In this document: positions 39,272 through 47,386 of the stretch, piece by piece
How the letters are laid out: each line of letters begins with the position of its first letter
Position numbering within the stretch: position 1 is the stretch's first letter
DNA from: Xanthobacteraceae bacterium
Lineage (GTDB): Bacteria; Pseudomonadota; Alphaproteobacteria; Rhizobiales; Xanthobacteraceae
Length of the DNA stretch: 64,000 nucleotides
Direction of reading: 5' to 3'
NCBI GenBank assembly: GCA_029239875.1
Contig: JARBUD010000029.1
Location: 34,005-98,004 of the forward strand
Translations under genes and position numbers: made by a program
Notes under the pieces: generated by a model
The model's database searches: none
What the model was told of the DNA's origin: nothing
What the model saw: only the letters and a program-made list of their open reading frames with translations

Positions 39272-40777
39272 ATGAACATGCCGACCCCCATCCCGCCCGC
39301 CCCCGAGACCAGCGACGACGCCGCGCTGTTCGAGACGCTGCTCGCGCTGCGCGGCGCCGTCGTCGAGGAAGCCGTGCCGCTGATCGAGCGCTTCTCCCGC
39401 GAGGCCGGGCGCGAGGACGCCGCGCTCGTCAACCTCGCCCATTATCTCAGCCTGCGCCGGCACGAGCTGCGCCCGCTGCAGCGCCAGCTCATGCGCCGCG
39501 GCCTGTCCTCGCTCGGCCGGCTGGAGAGCCGCGTGCTGCCGACCCTCGACGCGACGCTCGCCGCGCTCGCCGCGCTGGCTGGCCGTCAATCGCCGTTCCC
39601 CGCGCCGGACGAGGCGGCGTTCTTCGCCGGCGAGGCGCGGCTCGACGCCGCCAGCGTCGTCAATCTCGGCCCGGAGCCGGCGAACCGCACCACCCGCATC
39701 ATGGTCACGCTGCCGAGCGAGGCGGCCGGCGATCTGGATTACGTGCTGGCGCTGGCGAAGAGCGGCATGGACGTCGCCCGCATCAACTGCGCCCATGACG
39801 ATGCCGAGGCCTGGCGCGCCATGGCCGGCCATGTGCGCGTGGCGGGCGAGGAGGTCGGCCGGCCCATCGCCGTGCTGATGGACATCGCCGGTCCGAAGAT
39901 CCGCACCGAGGCGGTGCTGCCGATGAAGAAGGGCAAGCCGGACGGCCGGCTGAAGACCGGCGACCGCCTGCGCCTCGTCGCCACCGGCGAGCCGCGCATC
40001 GATGACGAGGTGCCGTTCTCCGCCGCCGTCTCGCTGCCGGAGATCGTCACGCGGCTGAGCGTCGGCGACCGCATCCGCTATGACGACGGCAAGGTCGAGG
40101 GCGTGGTGGAGAGCACCAGCGAGGGCGAGGCGGTGATCCGCGTCACCCATGCCCGCGCCGAGGGCACCAAGCTCAAGTCTGAGAAGGGCATCAACCTGCC
40201 GGACACCGCGCTCGGCCTCTCCCCGCTCACCGCCAAGGACGACGCCGACCTCGCCACCGTGATCGAATGCGCGGATATCATCGGCTATTCCTTCGTCAGC
40301 CGGCCGGAAGACCTCGACCTTCTGGACGAGGCGATCGAGCGGCACGGGCGGGGCGCGCGCCCGCTCGGCCTGATGGCCAAGATCGAACTGCCGGAGGCGG
40401 TGAAGAACCTGCCGGACCTCATCGCCCGCGCCACCCGCCGCGGCCCGTTCAGCGTGATGATCGCGCGCGGCGACCTCGCCGCCGAGATCGGCTTCGAGCG
40501 CCTCGCCGAGATGCAGGAGGAACTCCTGTGGATCTGCGAGGCGGCGGCGGTGCCGGCGATCTGGGCGACGCAGGTGCTGGAGGATCTGGTGCGCGACGGC
40601 ATCCCCTCGCGCGGCGAGATGACCGACGCCGCCATGGCCGCCCGCGCGGAATGCGTCATGCTCAACAAGGGCCCGGCGGTGTGCGAGGCGATCGAGCTGC
40701 TCGACCGCCTGCTCGCCCGCATGGCCGGCCACATCGACAAGAAGACCCCGGTGCTACGGGCGCTGAGGTCTTGGTAG
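39272..40777 (+). CDS. Pyruvate-kinase-like protein, N-terminally extended, no C-domain
   Basis: A 501-residue protein. Residues 1-135 are a helical extension with no pyruvate kinase match. From about residue 140 the pyruvate kinase barrel begins: TRIMVTLPSEA, SGMDVARINCAHDD, MDIAGPKIRT (203-212), KIELPEAVKNL, MIARGDLAAEIG, and WATQVLEDLVRDGIPSRGEM in place of the usual ATQMLESM-PTRAE. It ends right after the barrel, so the C-terminal regulatory domain of standard pyruvate kinases (about 120 residues) is absent. Catalytic Lys, Glu and Asp positions seem kept, so PEP-dependent kinase activity is plausible; the true substrate is open. It is divergent from ffh. Confidence 0.82.
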   Translation: MNMPTPIPPAPETSDDAALFETLLALRGAVVEEAVPLIERFSREAGREDAALVNLAHYLSLRRHELRPLQRQLMRRGLSSLGRLESRVLPTLDATLAALAALAGRQSPFPAPDEAAFFAGEARLDAASVVNLGPEPANRTTRIMVTLPSEAAGDLDYVLALAKSGMDVARINCAHDDAEAWRAMAGHVRVAGEEVGRPIAVLMDIAGPKIRTEAVLPMKKGKPDGRLKTGDRLRLVATGEPRIDDEVPFSAAVSLPEIVTRLSVGDRIRYDDGKVEGVVESTSEGEAVIRVTHARAEGTKLKSEKGINLPDTALGLSPLTAKDDADLATVIECADIIGYSFVSRPEDLDLLDEAIERHGRGARPLGLMAKIELPEAVKNLPDLIARATRRGPFSVMIARGDLAAEIGFERLAEMQEELLWICEAAAVPAIWATQVLEDLVRDGIPSRGEMTDAAMAARAECVMLNKGPAVCEAIELLDRLLARMAGHIDKKTPVLRALRSW

Positions 40778-40798
40778 GGGGAGGCCTCCACATTTGCC

Positions 40799-40888
40799 GT
40801 CATCCCGGCCGAAGGCGAAGCCGTAGAGCCGGGATCGCTCTCCGATCGGGTCACGATCCCGGATCGGCCTGCGGCCGTCCGGGATGAC
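40799..40888. repeat. Intergenic repeat family B, two-arm copy
   Basis: CGTCATCCCGGCCGAAGGCG on the left and GCGGCCGTCCGGGATGACG on the right, inner GAGCCGGGATCG and CGATCCCGGATCG. It marks the border between the pyruvate-kinase-like gene and the catabolic operon. Confidence 0.85.
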
Positions 40889-40895
40889 GATCCCT

Positions 40896-41861
40896 TCAGC
40901 CGCGCACGACGAAGCGCGGCTCGATCGCCTCGCCGTTCAGCAACGCGATGACATTGGCACAGGTGATCAACGACACCTCGCGGCGCGCTTCTTCCGTCAC
41001 TCCGCCGATGTGCGGCGACAGCACGACATTATCGAGCTGCCAGAGCGGGTTGTCGGGAGAAGGCGGCTCGGGCGAGAAGGTGTCGAGCCCGGCCCCCGCG
41101 ATCGCCCCGCCCTTCAGCGCGTCGAGGAGCGCCGGCTCGTCGACGATCTCGCCGCGGGCGGTATTGATCAACAGCGCGGTCGGCTTCATCAGACCGAGCG
41201 TGCGCGCATTGATGAGGTTCCGCGTCCGGTCGGTCAGCGGGCAATGAAGGCTGACCACGTCGGCCCGTGCGAGCAGGTCGTCGAGATCGGGCGCGCGGGT
41301 GCAGTCCGGGCCGAAGGCGAGGTCGGGCGCATAGGGATCGTTCGCCTCCACCTTCATGCCCATCGCACCGGCCATGCGAGCGAGATTCCGGCCGATGAGC
41401 CCCATGCCGACGAGGCCGAGAAGGCGGCCGCGAAGTTCATGCCCCTGATAGCTCTTTTTGGCCCAGCCGCCGCCGCGCACGAAGGCGTCCTGCGCACGCA
41501 GATCCTTGATCAGGGCGAGCATGAGCGCCAAGGCATGTTCGGCCACGGAATGCGCGTTCGCGCCGACAGCGGCCAGGACCGGGATGCCCAGCTCTTTCGC
41601 CGCCGCGACGTCGATGTCGTTGGTGCCGGCGCCATGCTTGTGCACGAGCTTCAGCTTCGGCGAAGCACGCAGGATATCTTCGTCGACCCGCTCGACGAGA
41701 CGCACGATAAGGGCGTCGGGCTGGCGGAACGACAGGAGTTCGAGCACTTCCTCCTTCGCCGGATAGGCCGCGGTCGACAGCGAGGTGATGCCGGCAGCGC
41801 GCAGCATCTCTTCACCTTCCGGCGCCACCGGACCGCCGAGGCTGATGACGGTGAGGCTCAT
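40896..41861 (-). CDS. D-isomer-specific 2-hydroxyacid dehydrogenase
   Basis: A 321-residue NAD(P)-linked dehydrogenase of the SerA/hydroxypyruvate reductase type. The NAD motif GLVGMGLIGRNLA has the glycines at 152, 154 and 157. The catalytic Arg lies in LLINTARGEIVDE, the catalytic His in LSPHIGG and the Glu between them. No ACT domain, so it is not a classical SerA. It is the last gene of a five-gene operon, 10 bp after the DapA-like gene. Context suggests oxidation or reduction at C2 of an acid sugar. Confidence 0.88.
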   Translation of the reverse strand: MSLTVISLGGPVAPEGEEMLRAAGITSLSTAAYPAKEEVLELLSFRQPDALIVRLVERVDEDILRASPKLKLVHKHGAGTNDIDVAAAKELGIPVLAAVGANAHSVAEHALALMLALIKDLRAQDAFVRGGGWAKKSYQGHELRGRLLGLVGMGLIGRNLARMAGAMGMKVEANDPYAPDLAFGPDCTRAPDLDDLLARADVVSLHCPLTDRTRNLINARTLGLMKPTALLINTARGEIVDEPALLDALKGGAIAGAGLDTFSPEPPSPDNPLWQLDNVVLSPHIGGVTEEARREVSLITCANVIALLNGEAIEPRFVVRG

Positions 41862-41871
41862 CGCACGCTCC

Positions 41872-42762
41872 TCAGGAAATCGCTTCGGCGTTGGCCTTGG
41901 AGATGACCGCGACCTGTGCGTCGACCTCCTCGGTGATGAGCACCGGCGCGCGGCTGGCGCCGACCTCGGGCATGGCGTGGCGCAGCGCCCGCTTCACCAG
42001 CGCCGGCGGGAAGCCGAAGGCGTAGAGATCCTTGCGCAGCGCACTGAAGCGGGCCTGCGCCGCTTCCGCTCCGGCGAGGTCGCCCCGCTCGAAGGCGGTG
42101 CTGATGGCGTTCAGCGTGACCGGCGACACGTTGCCGAGACCGGAAATGTTGCCGGCCGCCCCGTTCTTCAGCCCATGGAGAATGAGGGAATCCGGCCCCA
42201 CCAGCACATCGAAATCGTCACGCTCGCGAGCGATGGCGAGGAAGCCGTCCAGGCTCTCCTGCGAGCCGGCGCTGTCCTTGATGCCGATGATGTTGGGGTG
42301 GTCGGCGAGGAGGCGCGCGGTGGCGGGCTCGATGGTGTTCCCGGTGCGGGCGGGGATGTTGTAGAGGTATATCGGCACCGAAAGTGCGTCGGCGACCTTC
42401 GTGTAGTGGTCGACCAGCTCGGCCTGCGAGCAGGCGATGAAGGAGGGCGTGATCGCCGACACCGCCTTCACGCCGAGCTTCTGGACTTCCTTCCCGAGGG
42501 CGATGGTCTGGTGGGTCGAGATTTCGCCGATATGGGCCAGCACCGGCTGCCGCCCCGCTGCGGCTTCGACGCAGATCCGTGCGACCTCGACCTTCTCCTC
42601 GAAGGACAGCGCATAGAACTCGCCATTGGTGCCGGCGCAGAAGATGGCGTTGCCGGCACCGATCTGGCGCTCGACCTGACGGCGCAGCGCGCCCGTGTCG
42701 ATGGCCTCGTTCCGGTCGAACGGGGTGACGATGGCGACGAAAGTACCTTTGATCTTGGTCAT
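41872..42762 (-). CDS. DapA/NAL-superfamily aldolase or dehydratase
   Basis: A 296-residue TIM-barrel protein of the N-acetylneuraminate lyase/dihydrodipicolinate synthase family. The Schiff-base lysine is K162 in GIKDSAGSQ and the tyrosine is Y134 in YLYNIPARTG. The substrate loop reads GTNGEF (44-49) where true DapA has GTTGE(S/A). Within this catabolic operon it is more likely to act on a 2-keto-3-deoxy acid or a related acid-sugar intermediate than in lysine synthesis. The exact reaction cannot be given. Confidence 0.85.
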   Translation of the reverse strand: MTKIKGTFVAIVTPFDRNEAIDTGALRRQVERQIGAGNAIFCAGTNGEFYALSFEEKVEVARICVEAAAGRQPVLAHIGEISTHQTIALGKEVQKLGVKAVSAITPSFIACSQAELVDHYTKVADALSVPIYLYNIPARTGNTIEPATARLLADHPNIIGIKDSAGSQESLDGFLAIARERDDFDVLVGPDSLILHGLKNGAAGNISGLGNVSPVTLNAISTAFERGDLAGAEAAQARFSALRKDLYAFGFPPALVKRALRHAMPEVGASRAPVLITEEVDAQVAVISKANAEAIS

Positions 42763-42801
42763 CTGTGCGGGCCTCAGCGAGGGAAAGGGGGCGAGCGCGG
42801 T

Positions 42802-43935
42802 TCAGTAGGCGCTTTGATAGATCGCGAGGATCTCGTCGCGGCTCAGATCACGCGGGTTGTTGTCCAGCAGGCGGCGGATGGCATGCGCCTCGCTCGCCAT
42901 CACCGGCAGGTCGTCCCGCGGCACGTCGTAGGCGGAAAGCCTCATTTCGCAGCCCAGCGCCCTGCACCAGCCGCCGGCGGCGGCAAGCACCGCGGCCGGC
43001 TCCTGCGCGGCCGGCAGGCCGAGCGCTTCCAGAACCAGCGCGGTCTTCTCCGGCACGGCCGGGGCGTTGAAGGCCAGCACGTGCGGGAAGATCAGCGCAT
43101 TGGCGGCGCCATGGGCGATATGGTGGCGCGAGCCGAGCGGATAGGCCACCGCATGCCCGGCGGTGGTGTTCACCGGACCGAGGCAGAACCCTCCATACAG
43201 CGACGCGAGCGCGAGCCCGGCGCGGGCCTCCCGGTCGCCACCGTCTTCGATGGCGCGCGCGAGATGGCGCCCGACCAGCCGTGCGCCCTCCAGCGCATAG
43301 AGGTCGATGGCAGGATGCGACTTGCGGCTGGTGAACGCCTCCACGCAATGCGCCAGCGCATCGACGCCGGTCGCGGCGGTCACGGCGGGCGGTACGGTCA
43401 GCGTGAGGTCGGGATCGATCACGGCGATGTCGGCGAGCATGTGCAGGCTCTGTACCGCCAGCTTGTTCTGCGTCGCCGGGTCAGTCACGAGCGCGCGGGT
43501 GCCCGCCTCGCTCCCCGTGCCCGCGGTGGTCGGCACCTGGATCAGCGCCGCCCGCTTGGCCGCGACCTTCTCCGGCCCCACCACCTCGTGCAGCGTCTGG
43601 CCGGAACCCGGCAGCACGGCCGCCAGCTTGGCGAGATCCATGGCGCTCCCGCCGCCGAAACCGATCACCGCCTGTGCCTGCACCTTCTCCGCATGGGCGA
43701 TGAGGGCCTCGAGGTTCGGCAGGTCAGGCTCGGGCCTCACATCCGCGAAGACGCTGACCGTGCCGGTCAGGCGCAGGAGATCGATGCGCGTCGCGTTGAA
43801 GGCGTCGGCAACGACCAGGACGCGGGTGAGGCCCTGCTCGTCCAGCCAGCGCTGGACCGCGGGCAGCGTGCCGGAGCCGAACACGATGCGGGCGGGGCGC
43901 ACGAGGTCGATAGGGGTCGAAAGCCCGAAAGTCAT
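42802..43935 (-). CDS. Iron-containing (group III) alcohol dehydrogenase/maleylacetate reductase-like
   Basis: A 377-residue protein from ATG 43935. The NAD-binding glycines are in GFGGGSAMDLAKLAA, and TTAGTGSEAGTRALVTD is the family signature. The metal ligands are in GVDALAHCVEAFTS (Asp, His), TTAGHAVAYPLGSRHHIAHG (two His). Family members reduce lactaldehyde, glycolaldehyde or maleylacetate, or oxidise 4-hydroxybutyrate. Its place between pdxA2 and the DapA-like gene suggests use on an aldehyde or hydroxyacid of the same pathway. Confidence 0.87.
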   Translation of the reverse strand: MTFGLSTPIDLVRPARIVFGSGTLPAVQRWLDEQGLTRVLVVADAFNATRIDLLRLTGTVSVFADVRPEPDLPNLEALIAHAEKVQAQAVIGFGGGSAMDLAKLAAVLPGSGQTLHEVVGPEKVAAKRAALIQVPTTAGTGSEAGTRALVTDPATQNKLAVQSLHMLADIAVIDPDLTLTVPPAVTAATGVDALAHCVEAFTSRKSHPAIDLYALEGARLVGRHLARAIEDGGDREARAGLALASLYGGFCLGPVNTTAGHAVAYPLGSRHHIAHGAANALIFPHVLAFNAPAVPEKTALVLEALGLPAAQEPAAVLAAAGGWCRALGCEMRLSAYDVPRDDLPVMASEAHAIRRLLDNNPRDLSRDEILAIYQSAY

Positions 43936-43949
43936 GCGTGGGCGCTCCC

Positions 43950-44972
43950 TCAGGCGTCGCGGGTTGCGGCGAGCTTCTCGGCATAGTCGATCGCCTCGAT
44001 CAAGCTCAGCTCGTTGGCGATGCCCTTGCCGGCGATGTCGAAGGCCGTGCCGTGGTCGACCGAGGTGCGGATGATCGGCAGGCCGAGCGTGATGTTCACG
44101 CCGGACAGCGCATCCCATGTGCCCGTCTCAGGATTCACGTGGAAGCCGAGCAGCTTGACGGGGATGTGGCCCTGGTCGTGATACATGGCGACCACGGCGT
44201 CGAACTGTCCGGCGCGCAGCTTCACGAACACGGTGTCGCCCGGCACCGGCCCGAGCACGTCGTAGCCGTCGGCGACGGCCCTGGCGATGGTCGGCTCGCT
44301 GATCTCGATATCCTCGCGCCCGAACAACCCGCCCTCGCCGGCATGCGGATTGAGCGCGGCGACGGCGATGCGCCGCCGCTCGAGCCCGAGCTTGGCGAGC
44401 GCGCCGTCGGTGAGCTCGATCACGTAGCGCAGCCGCTCCGGCGTCAGCCGCTTCGGCACGTCCTGGAGGGCGACATGCGTGCTGACATGGCTGACCCGCA
44501 TGTTGCCATGCGCCAACATCATCACCGAACCGCGCGCGCCTGTAAGCTCGGCCAGCATTTCGGTGTGGCCGGCATAATGATAGCCGGCCCGATTGAGGGT
44601 GTCCTTGCTCAACGGGCCGGTGACGAGGCCGTGGATGCGTCCGGCCTGGGCGAGGCGCACGGCACGTTCGACCGCAAGATAGGCGAAGCGCCCGCCATCG
44701 ACCGACAGCACCCCGGGGAGGATCGGCTCGCCCTCGGATCCGGCCTGGAGACAGGCAAGCGCCGGCCACTCGCTATCGGCATCGGTCTCCGGAATGTCGA
44801 TGTCGATGCCGATCGCCCGGCGGGCATTCCACAGCGCCTGGTTGCTGCCGATGACGAGAAGCCGCAGGTCTCCGGCGTCGAGCCGACCCTTCAGCCGCGC
44901 ACAGGCCTTGACGATGATCTCCGGACCGATGCCGGCCGGATCCCCCATCGTGATCGCGAGATGCGGCGTCAT
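43950..44972 (-). CDS. pdxA2: PdxA2-like 4-phospho-tetronate dehydrogenase
   Basis: A 340-residue PdxA-family protein. The start ATG 44972 overlaps the DUF1537 stop (ATGA) and has GGGAGA upstream. Family motifs are AITMGDPAGIGPEIIVKA, LVTGPLSKDTLNRAGY, GHTEMLAE with the first metal His, LNPHAGEGGLFGREDIEI, AMYHDQGHIPVKLLGF and RTSVDHGTAFDIAGKG. PdxA itself makes vitamin B6. Paralogues called PdxA2, next to DUF1537 kinases, oxidise and decarboxylate 4-phospho-D-threonate or -erythronate to dihydroxyacetone phosphate and CO2. The coupling to DUF1537 strongly favours PdxA2. Confidence 0.88.
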   Translation of the reverse strand: MTPHLAITMGDPAGIGPEIIVKACARLKGRLDAGDLRLLVIGSNQALWNARRAIGIDIDIPETDADSEWPALACLQAGSEGEPILPGVLSVDGGRFAYLAVERAVRLAQAGRIHGLVTGPLSKDTLNRAGYHYAGHTEMLAELTGARGSVMMLAHGNMRVSHVSTHVALQDVPKRLTPERLRYVIELTDGALAKLGLERRRIAVAALNPHAGEGGLFGREDIEISEPTIARAVADGYDVLGPVPGDTVFVKLRAGQFDAVVAMYHDQGHIPVKLLGFHVNPETGTWDALSGVNITLGLPIIRTSVDHGTAFDIAGKGIANELSLIEAIDYAEKLAATRDA

Positions 44973-46093
44973 GCATGGTCTCCCTGAGATGAAAACAAGA
45001 GCCGGCGTAGCAGCCCGGCATCGCCGAAGGCACCCGACTTCGAGACGACATGCACGCGGTCGAAGCGACCGCCGCGCAGGATCGAACATGGGACGCCCGT
45101 CTCGATCTGCCCGTACACGTCGAGACGTTCGGCATCGAGCTCGCGGCACAGACCCCGCAGGGTCTCGCCGCCGGCGACCACGAGGGTGCCGGGCGGATCG
45201 ATCCCATCGACGAGGCGGGCGAATTCATGCGCGATGCGAGACGCCGCTTCCTCGCGGCCAAGCCCTTCCGGCAGGTCCAGCCAGACCAGGGCGGCGCCTT
45301 CCGCCGCCAATTTGCGCGTCAGCTGGCGAAGGCTGGACGCACCGCCGTCCGCCAGGCCGATGGCGGCTGTGCCGCACCCCGCGATTTGGGCGCGGGTGAC
45401 GGGATGATCGGTGCCGAACAGGCCCAGTATCGGACGCGGCAGATCGATCGGCAGCGCAGCGTTCGCCTTCGCGCCGCCGGCGAGCGCGATGGCAAGACCG
45501 CCGCTGCCGCACCAGAGCGTCCGGCTGCGCAGATGCCCGCCATCGTCACGCCGGACGGCGGCGACGAGATCGGCAAGATCGGCATCGCATTCCGCATCCC
45601 AGAGGCTGACGCCGCCGGGTATCGCGTCGCCGGCGCGGCACAGGCGGACCTCGAAGCCCAGCTGCTGCAGATCTGCGGCGAGGCTCCCACCCACCGCGGT
45701 CTCGGCGCCGTCGCGACGCAGATACTGGATTCCCTCCCGCGTGACGCGACCATGATGGGGAAAGGCCGGCGCGATGATGCAGCGCTCCGGAGCCACGGCA
45801 TCCATCCAGCCGGCGATCTCGGCGGCGCCATGGCCCCTCAAAAGGCTGTCGAGCTTGCAATACAGCAGCGCATCCGTGCCGGCCGGGAGGGAGCGCGCAA
45901 GACCGGCCACCGTACGGCGCGCAACCTCGTCCCCCGCGCCACGCGTGCCGGCATCCGCGGCAAGGCTGCCGGATGGCGGAACGACGAGCGTAGGGCTCCA
46001 GTACACCGGAATGGCGCCGCCCAGCTGCGCGAAGGGCACCGCGGTGTCGAGCGCGCCCGTCAGGTCGTCGGCAATCAGGCGCACGGTCGTCAT
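44969..46093 (-). CDS. DUF1537 four-carbon acid-sugar kinase
   Basis: A 374-residue ATP-dependent kinase, start ATG 46093 (MTTVRLIADDLTGALDTAVP). The N-terminal DUF1537 domain has the conserved Asp pair in ADDLTGA and YCKLDSLLRGH, and the C-terminal nucleotide-binding domain ends in VVAGGETLRGLCRELDAERL. Characterised members (DtnK, DenK, OtnK) phosphorylate D-threonate, D-erythronate, L-threonate or 3-oxo-tetronates at O4. The first gene of the operon, it is coupled to pdxA2 by a 4-bp overlap, which points to D-threonate or D-erythronate. Confidence 0.88.
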   Translation of the reverse strand: MTTVRLIADDLTGALDTAVPFAQLGGAIPVYWSPTLVVPPSGSLAADAGTRGAGDEVARRTVAGLARSLPAGTDALLYCKLDSLLRGHGAAEIAGWMDAVAPERCIIAPAFPHHGRVTREGIQYLRRDGAETAVGGSLAADLQQLGFEVRLCRAGDAIPGGVSLWDAECDADLADLVAAVRRDDGGHLRSRTLWCGSGGLAIALAGGAKANAALPIDLPRPILGLFGTDHPVTRAQIAGCGTAAIGLADGGASSLRQLTRKLAAEGAALVWLDLPEGLGREEAASRIAHEFARLVDGIDPPGTLVVAGGETLRGLCRELDAERLDVYGQIETGVPCSILRGGRFDRVHVVSKSGAFGDAGLLRRLLFSSQGDHA

Positions 46094-46394
46094 CGACCGG
46101 CCTCCGGGACCTGCCGTGCGCAAACTGAACGAGCCGGAATCGAGGCCACCGACGTTAATCCTCCGCGGTCGCAGCTGTGCGCCGCTGCTTATTTGCGAAA
46201 GTGCTTACGGCAGAGGCGACATTGATGTCAACATGTTGTAATGTTGGATGGGATCAAAGCCCCGGCGGCGCCGGAGTCGTTGGGTTGCCAAATAGAGTCA
46301 ATAGCGCAAACTGTTATATGGATGGCGCGCCAAGGCGTTGGGCGATCGAGGGATGCGATCGCGCGGGGCGCGACCTGATTTCTGGACACATGTC
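46094..46394. other. Divergent control region between the DUF1537 operon and the gntR gene
   Basis: 301 bp without a gene, notably richer in A and T near 46190-46320 than its surroundings. CAACATGTTG at 46229-46238 is a perfect 10-bp palindrome and a second half, ATGTTGG, follows at 46241. The FadR-type GntR regulator encoded next door is the natural candidate to bind it. Confidence 0.5.
46229..46238. promoter_or_regulatory. Candidate GntR operator, perfect 10-bp palindrome
   Basis: CAACATGTTG reads the same on both strands, preceded by TTGATGT. It is in the divergent gap of the tetronate-type locus. Palindrome by sequence; the link to the regulator is inference. Confidence 0.35.
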
Positions 46395-47183
46395 ATGGCT
46401 GACCGCGATACTTTCGATGAGACGACCCATGTGCCGGCCGTTGCGGCCGGTAGCGAGGTCGGCGGCGTCGTGGCCGACCGAACCCCTCGCTCGCCACTTG
46501 TGCAGCGTGTCTACCAAGTGCTGCTCACCAAGATCACCAACGGCGATTATCAGCCCGACGAGAAGCTGCCCGGCGAGATCGAGCTCGCCTCGAGCCTCCT
46601 GGTTTCCCGGCCCGTGATCCGTGAAGCGCTCAAGCGCTTGCGTGATGAAGGGCTGATCTATTCCCGGCAAGGCGCCGGAAGCTTCGTGAAAGTGCATGTC
46701 GGGGCGGCGCGCACCGTCGGATTCTCGCCGGTCGAGACCATCGCCGATATCCAGCGCTGCTATGAGTTCCGCCTGACCATCGAGCCGGATCACGCCTATT
46801 ACGCTGCGCTGCGCTGGAACAGCGAAGCACTCGCCGCCATCGCGGCGGCCCTGGAGCTGATGCGCGACGCCACCAATGCGCACCGCCACCGCGAGGACGC
46901 GGATTACGCCTTTCATTGCGCCATCGCCCAGGCAACGAACAACCATTATTACATCTCGTCGATGCAGGCCCTGAAGGACCACATCGCCGTCGGCATGAAG
47001 TTTCACGGCGTCTCGCTGATGGGGCCGCACTCCGGTCTTGCCGGCGTGTTCGGCGAGCACCAGTCGATCTACGAGGCGATCCGCAGCCGCGATGCCCATG
47101 CGGCGCGGGATGTCATGCGCCAACATCTGGAAGGTTCGCGCAGCCGCATCTTCGAAGGCCGGACGCTCGATCTCTCGCTCTGA
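46395..47183 (+). CDS. GntR-family regulator, FadR (FCD) subgroup
   Basis: A 262-residue regulator from ATG 46395. The winged helix at about residues 36-105 has YQPDEKLPGEIELASSLLVS and RPVIREALKRLRDEGLIYSR. The C-terminal FCD domain (about residues 118-240) has the usual metal/ligand positions: the Asp/His in DADYAFHCAIAQATNNHYYI and the two later His in EHQSIYEAIRSRD and MRQHLEGS. FCD regulators bind hydroxy- or keto-carboxylates and release DNA. It most likely represses the DUF1537 operon and tctCBA. Confidence 0.92.
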   Translation: MADRDTFDETTHVPAVAAGSEVGGVVADRTPRSPLVQRVYQVLLTKITNGDYQPDEKLPGEIELASSLLVSRPVIREALKRLRDEGLIYSRQGAGSFVKVHVGAARTVGFSPVETIADIQRCYEFRLTIEPDHAYYAALRWNSEALAAIAAALELMRDATNAHRHREDADYAFHCAIAQATNNHYYISSMQALKDHIAVGMKFHGVSLMGPHSGLAGVFGEHQSIYEAIRSRDAHAARDVMRQHLEGSRSRIFEGRTLDLSL

Positions 47184-47258
47184 TTCGCACACCGAGCCGC
47201 GGCCGGCATCGGCAAGCGACGGGCGCCGGCGCATTGCCGCGACTGTTACATCTTGACA

Positions 47259-47275
47259 AATAGTGGACAACTATT
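47259..47275. promoter_or_regulatory. Inverted repeat in front of tctC
   Basis: AATAGT at 47259-47264 and ACTATT at 47270-47275 face each other over GGACA, immediately after TTGACA (47254-47259), which would suit a -35 box. A repressor bound here would cover the promoter. No clear -10 box is seen at the best spacing. Confidence 0.35.
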
Positions 47276-47386
47276 CAGGTTGCCCCTGCAGTGCCGCCCG
47301 GGTGCTGTCGCCATGCCGGCTTATGCCGGCGGCTCTGTCCAAGTGGCCGCGATAAGGCCGCGAACAAGATACACATGGAGGAAGCT

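Noticed and set aside
41872..42762. Assignment of the DapA-like gene as dapA of lysine synthesis
   Set aside because: It is embedded in a catabolic operon and its substrate loop is GTNGEF rather than GTTGE, so a catabolic paralogue is more likely.
41785..43986. 733-codon open frame opposite the DapA-like and alcohol dehydrogenase genes
   Set aside because: Antisense shadow across two clear enzyme genes, no recognisable domain.
43950..44972. Assignment as pdxA of vitamin B6 synthesis
   Set aside because: It is translationally coupled to a DUF1537 kinase, the known context of PdxA2 acid-sugar enzymes.
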